From an uncultured euryarchaeote (GTDB lineage: Archaea > Thermoplasmatota > Poseidoniia > Poseidoniales > Poseidoniaceae), in the NCBI GenBank assembly GCA_937894115.1, contig CALBFP010000179.1:1-40213 (forward strand): a stretch of DNA of 40,213 nt. The letters are read 5' to 3'. Shown here one piece after another: positions 39,822-40,213 of the stretch. Below the pieces are notes generated by a model that did no database searches, was not told where the DNA came from, and saw nothing but the letters and a program-made list of their open reading frames with translations. Position 1 is the stretch's first letter. Each line of letters opens with the position of its first letter. The position numbers and the translations under genes were made by a program.

Positions 39822-40213
39822 ATGCTTTCGGCACCATATTCTGTGCTCATCCAATCTCTTGCATCCTGAATGCAGTTTTCCACTGTAGTCTTGGTGTTCT
39901 CTGCGTCCAGGAACTCCAGTACTCTGGTAATTGAGATGGGTTCGGTTGTGGTATCGATTTCTAAAACGTTGATTTTAGGATGAAGATTCAGAAGGTCGGA
40001 CCATGTTCCCGCCAAAAGTTCCCACTCTAGATTTTCACGTAGTTTATCGGCCGAATAATCTTCACGTTGTTCCAATCTTTGGCGCAACACGTTTGGTTTA
40101 CATCGAAGCACAATGGCCGCATCAATGGAGCAATGGTGGGACAAGTGCCCATCTATGAAACAAACCTGCTTCTCATTCCAACTCCAATTTGCAAGGCTTG
40201 TTGTGTCAACAAC
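39818..40213 (-). CDS. AK6/Fap7-type adenylate kinase, N-terminus cut by the window
   Basis: The frame is open to the window edge, so the P-loop part lies outside. What remains shows the broad-specificity NMP kinase AK6/Fap7 pattern: VCFIDGHLSHHC, then AAIVLRCKPNVLRQRLEQRE with the lid, DYSADKLRENLEWELLAGTW, and LEIDTTTEPI. In eukaryotes and archaea this protein helps small-subunit ribosome maturation with ribosomal protein S11 as well as binding ATP. The stop overlaps the next gene's start (ATGA). Confidence 0.85.
   Translation of the reverse strand, partial: VVDTTSLANWSWNEKQVCFIDGHLSHHCSIDAAIVLRCKPNVLRQRLEQREDYSADKLRENLEWELLAGTWSDLLNLHPKINVLEIDTTTEPISITRVLEFLDAENTKTTVENCIQDARDWMSTEYGAESI

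Overview
The window reads as a dense piece of a euryarchaeal chromosome, most likely a marine Group II archaeon (Candidatus Poseidoniales) or a close Thermoplasmatota relative. This is inferred from gene content; no rRNA is present to place it. Archaeal information genes (Spt5, Sec61-gamma/SecE, L21e, Rpo4, a DUF655 protein, KsgA, Pus10, an AK6/Fap7-type kinase, an archaeal-type phosphoglycerate kinase) sit among genes of bacterial type (exonuclease VII xseA/xseB, an RNase R-family enzyme, a DnaJ-like protein). One surface protein ends in a PGF-CTERM-like archaeosortase signal. Genes are packed, often 0-50 bp apart or overlapping by ATGA, and no gene-free stretch exceeds about 210 bp. I saw no insertion sequence, phage gene, CRISPR array or rRNA.

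Layout. 1-2.6 kb: 3' part of a MIP/aquaporin channel, then an SdhA/FrdA/NadB-family flavoprotein. 2.6-3.8 kb (minus): secE and an Spt5 with an extra Nudix-like N-terminal domain. 3.9-7.0 kb: J-domain protein and RNase R-like nuclease. 7.1-9.6 kb: Cu+ ATPase and a small HMA metallochaperone. 9.6-12.4 kb: tRNA-Leu(UAG) and a large secreted protein carrying a perfect 457-bp internal duplication. 12.4-16.7 kb: class V aminotransferase, rhodanese, three small membrane proteins (two clearly paralogous) and an M28 peptidase lipoprotein. 16.7-19.9 kb: RND/MMPL-type membrane protein. 19.9-24.1 kb: Pus10 with a SAP-like insertion, then rpl21e, rpo4, DUF655 and ksgA. 24.1-27.2 kb: a zinc-ribbon protein of unknown function, a 2Fe-2S ferredoxin, a 51-residue membrane protein, xseA and xseB. 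27.2-31.2 kb (minus): DNA methyltransferase, M24 peptidase, a protein with histone-fold-like segments, and a multipass membrane protein. 31.3-34.0 kb: pgk, tRNA-Thr(CGU) on minus, and an amidohydrolase/deaminase. 34.0-40.2 kb (minus): AK6-like kinase (cut by the window end), CDP-alcohol phosphotransferase, a giant beta-sandwich membrane protein with a charged cytoplasmic tail, a Ca2+/H+ antiporter and a small membrane protein.

How they fit together. Most of the window is housekeeping: transcription and translation, RNA decay, tRNA/rRNA modification, glycolysis, protein export, copper and calcium homeostasis, and phospholipid headgroup transfer. The lineage-specific parts are the cell-surface proteins, the small membrane proteins and several domain additions to conserved proteins. 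The best candidates for undescribed biology are the Nudix-like/Spt5 fusion, the SAP-like insertion in Pus10, the histone-fold-like protein beside a solitary DNA methyltransferase, and the surface protein with an acidic-plus-basic cytoplasmic tail.
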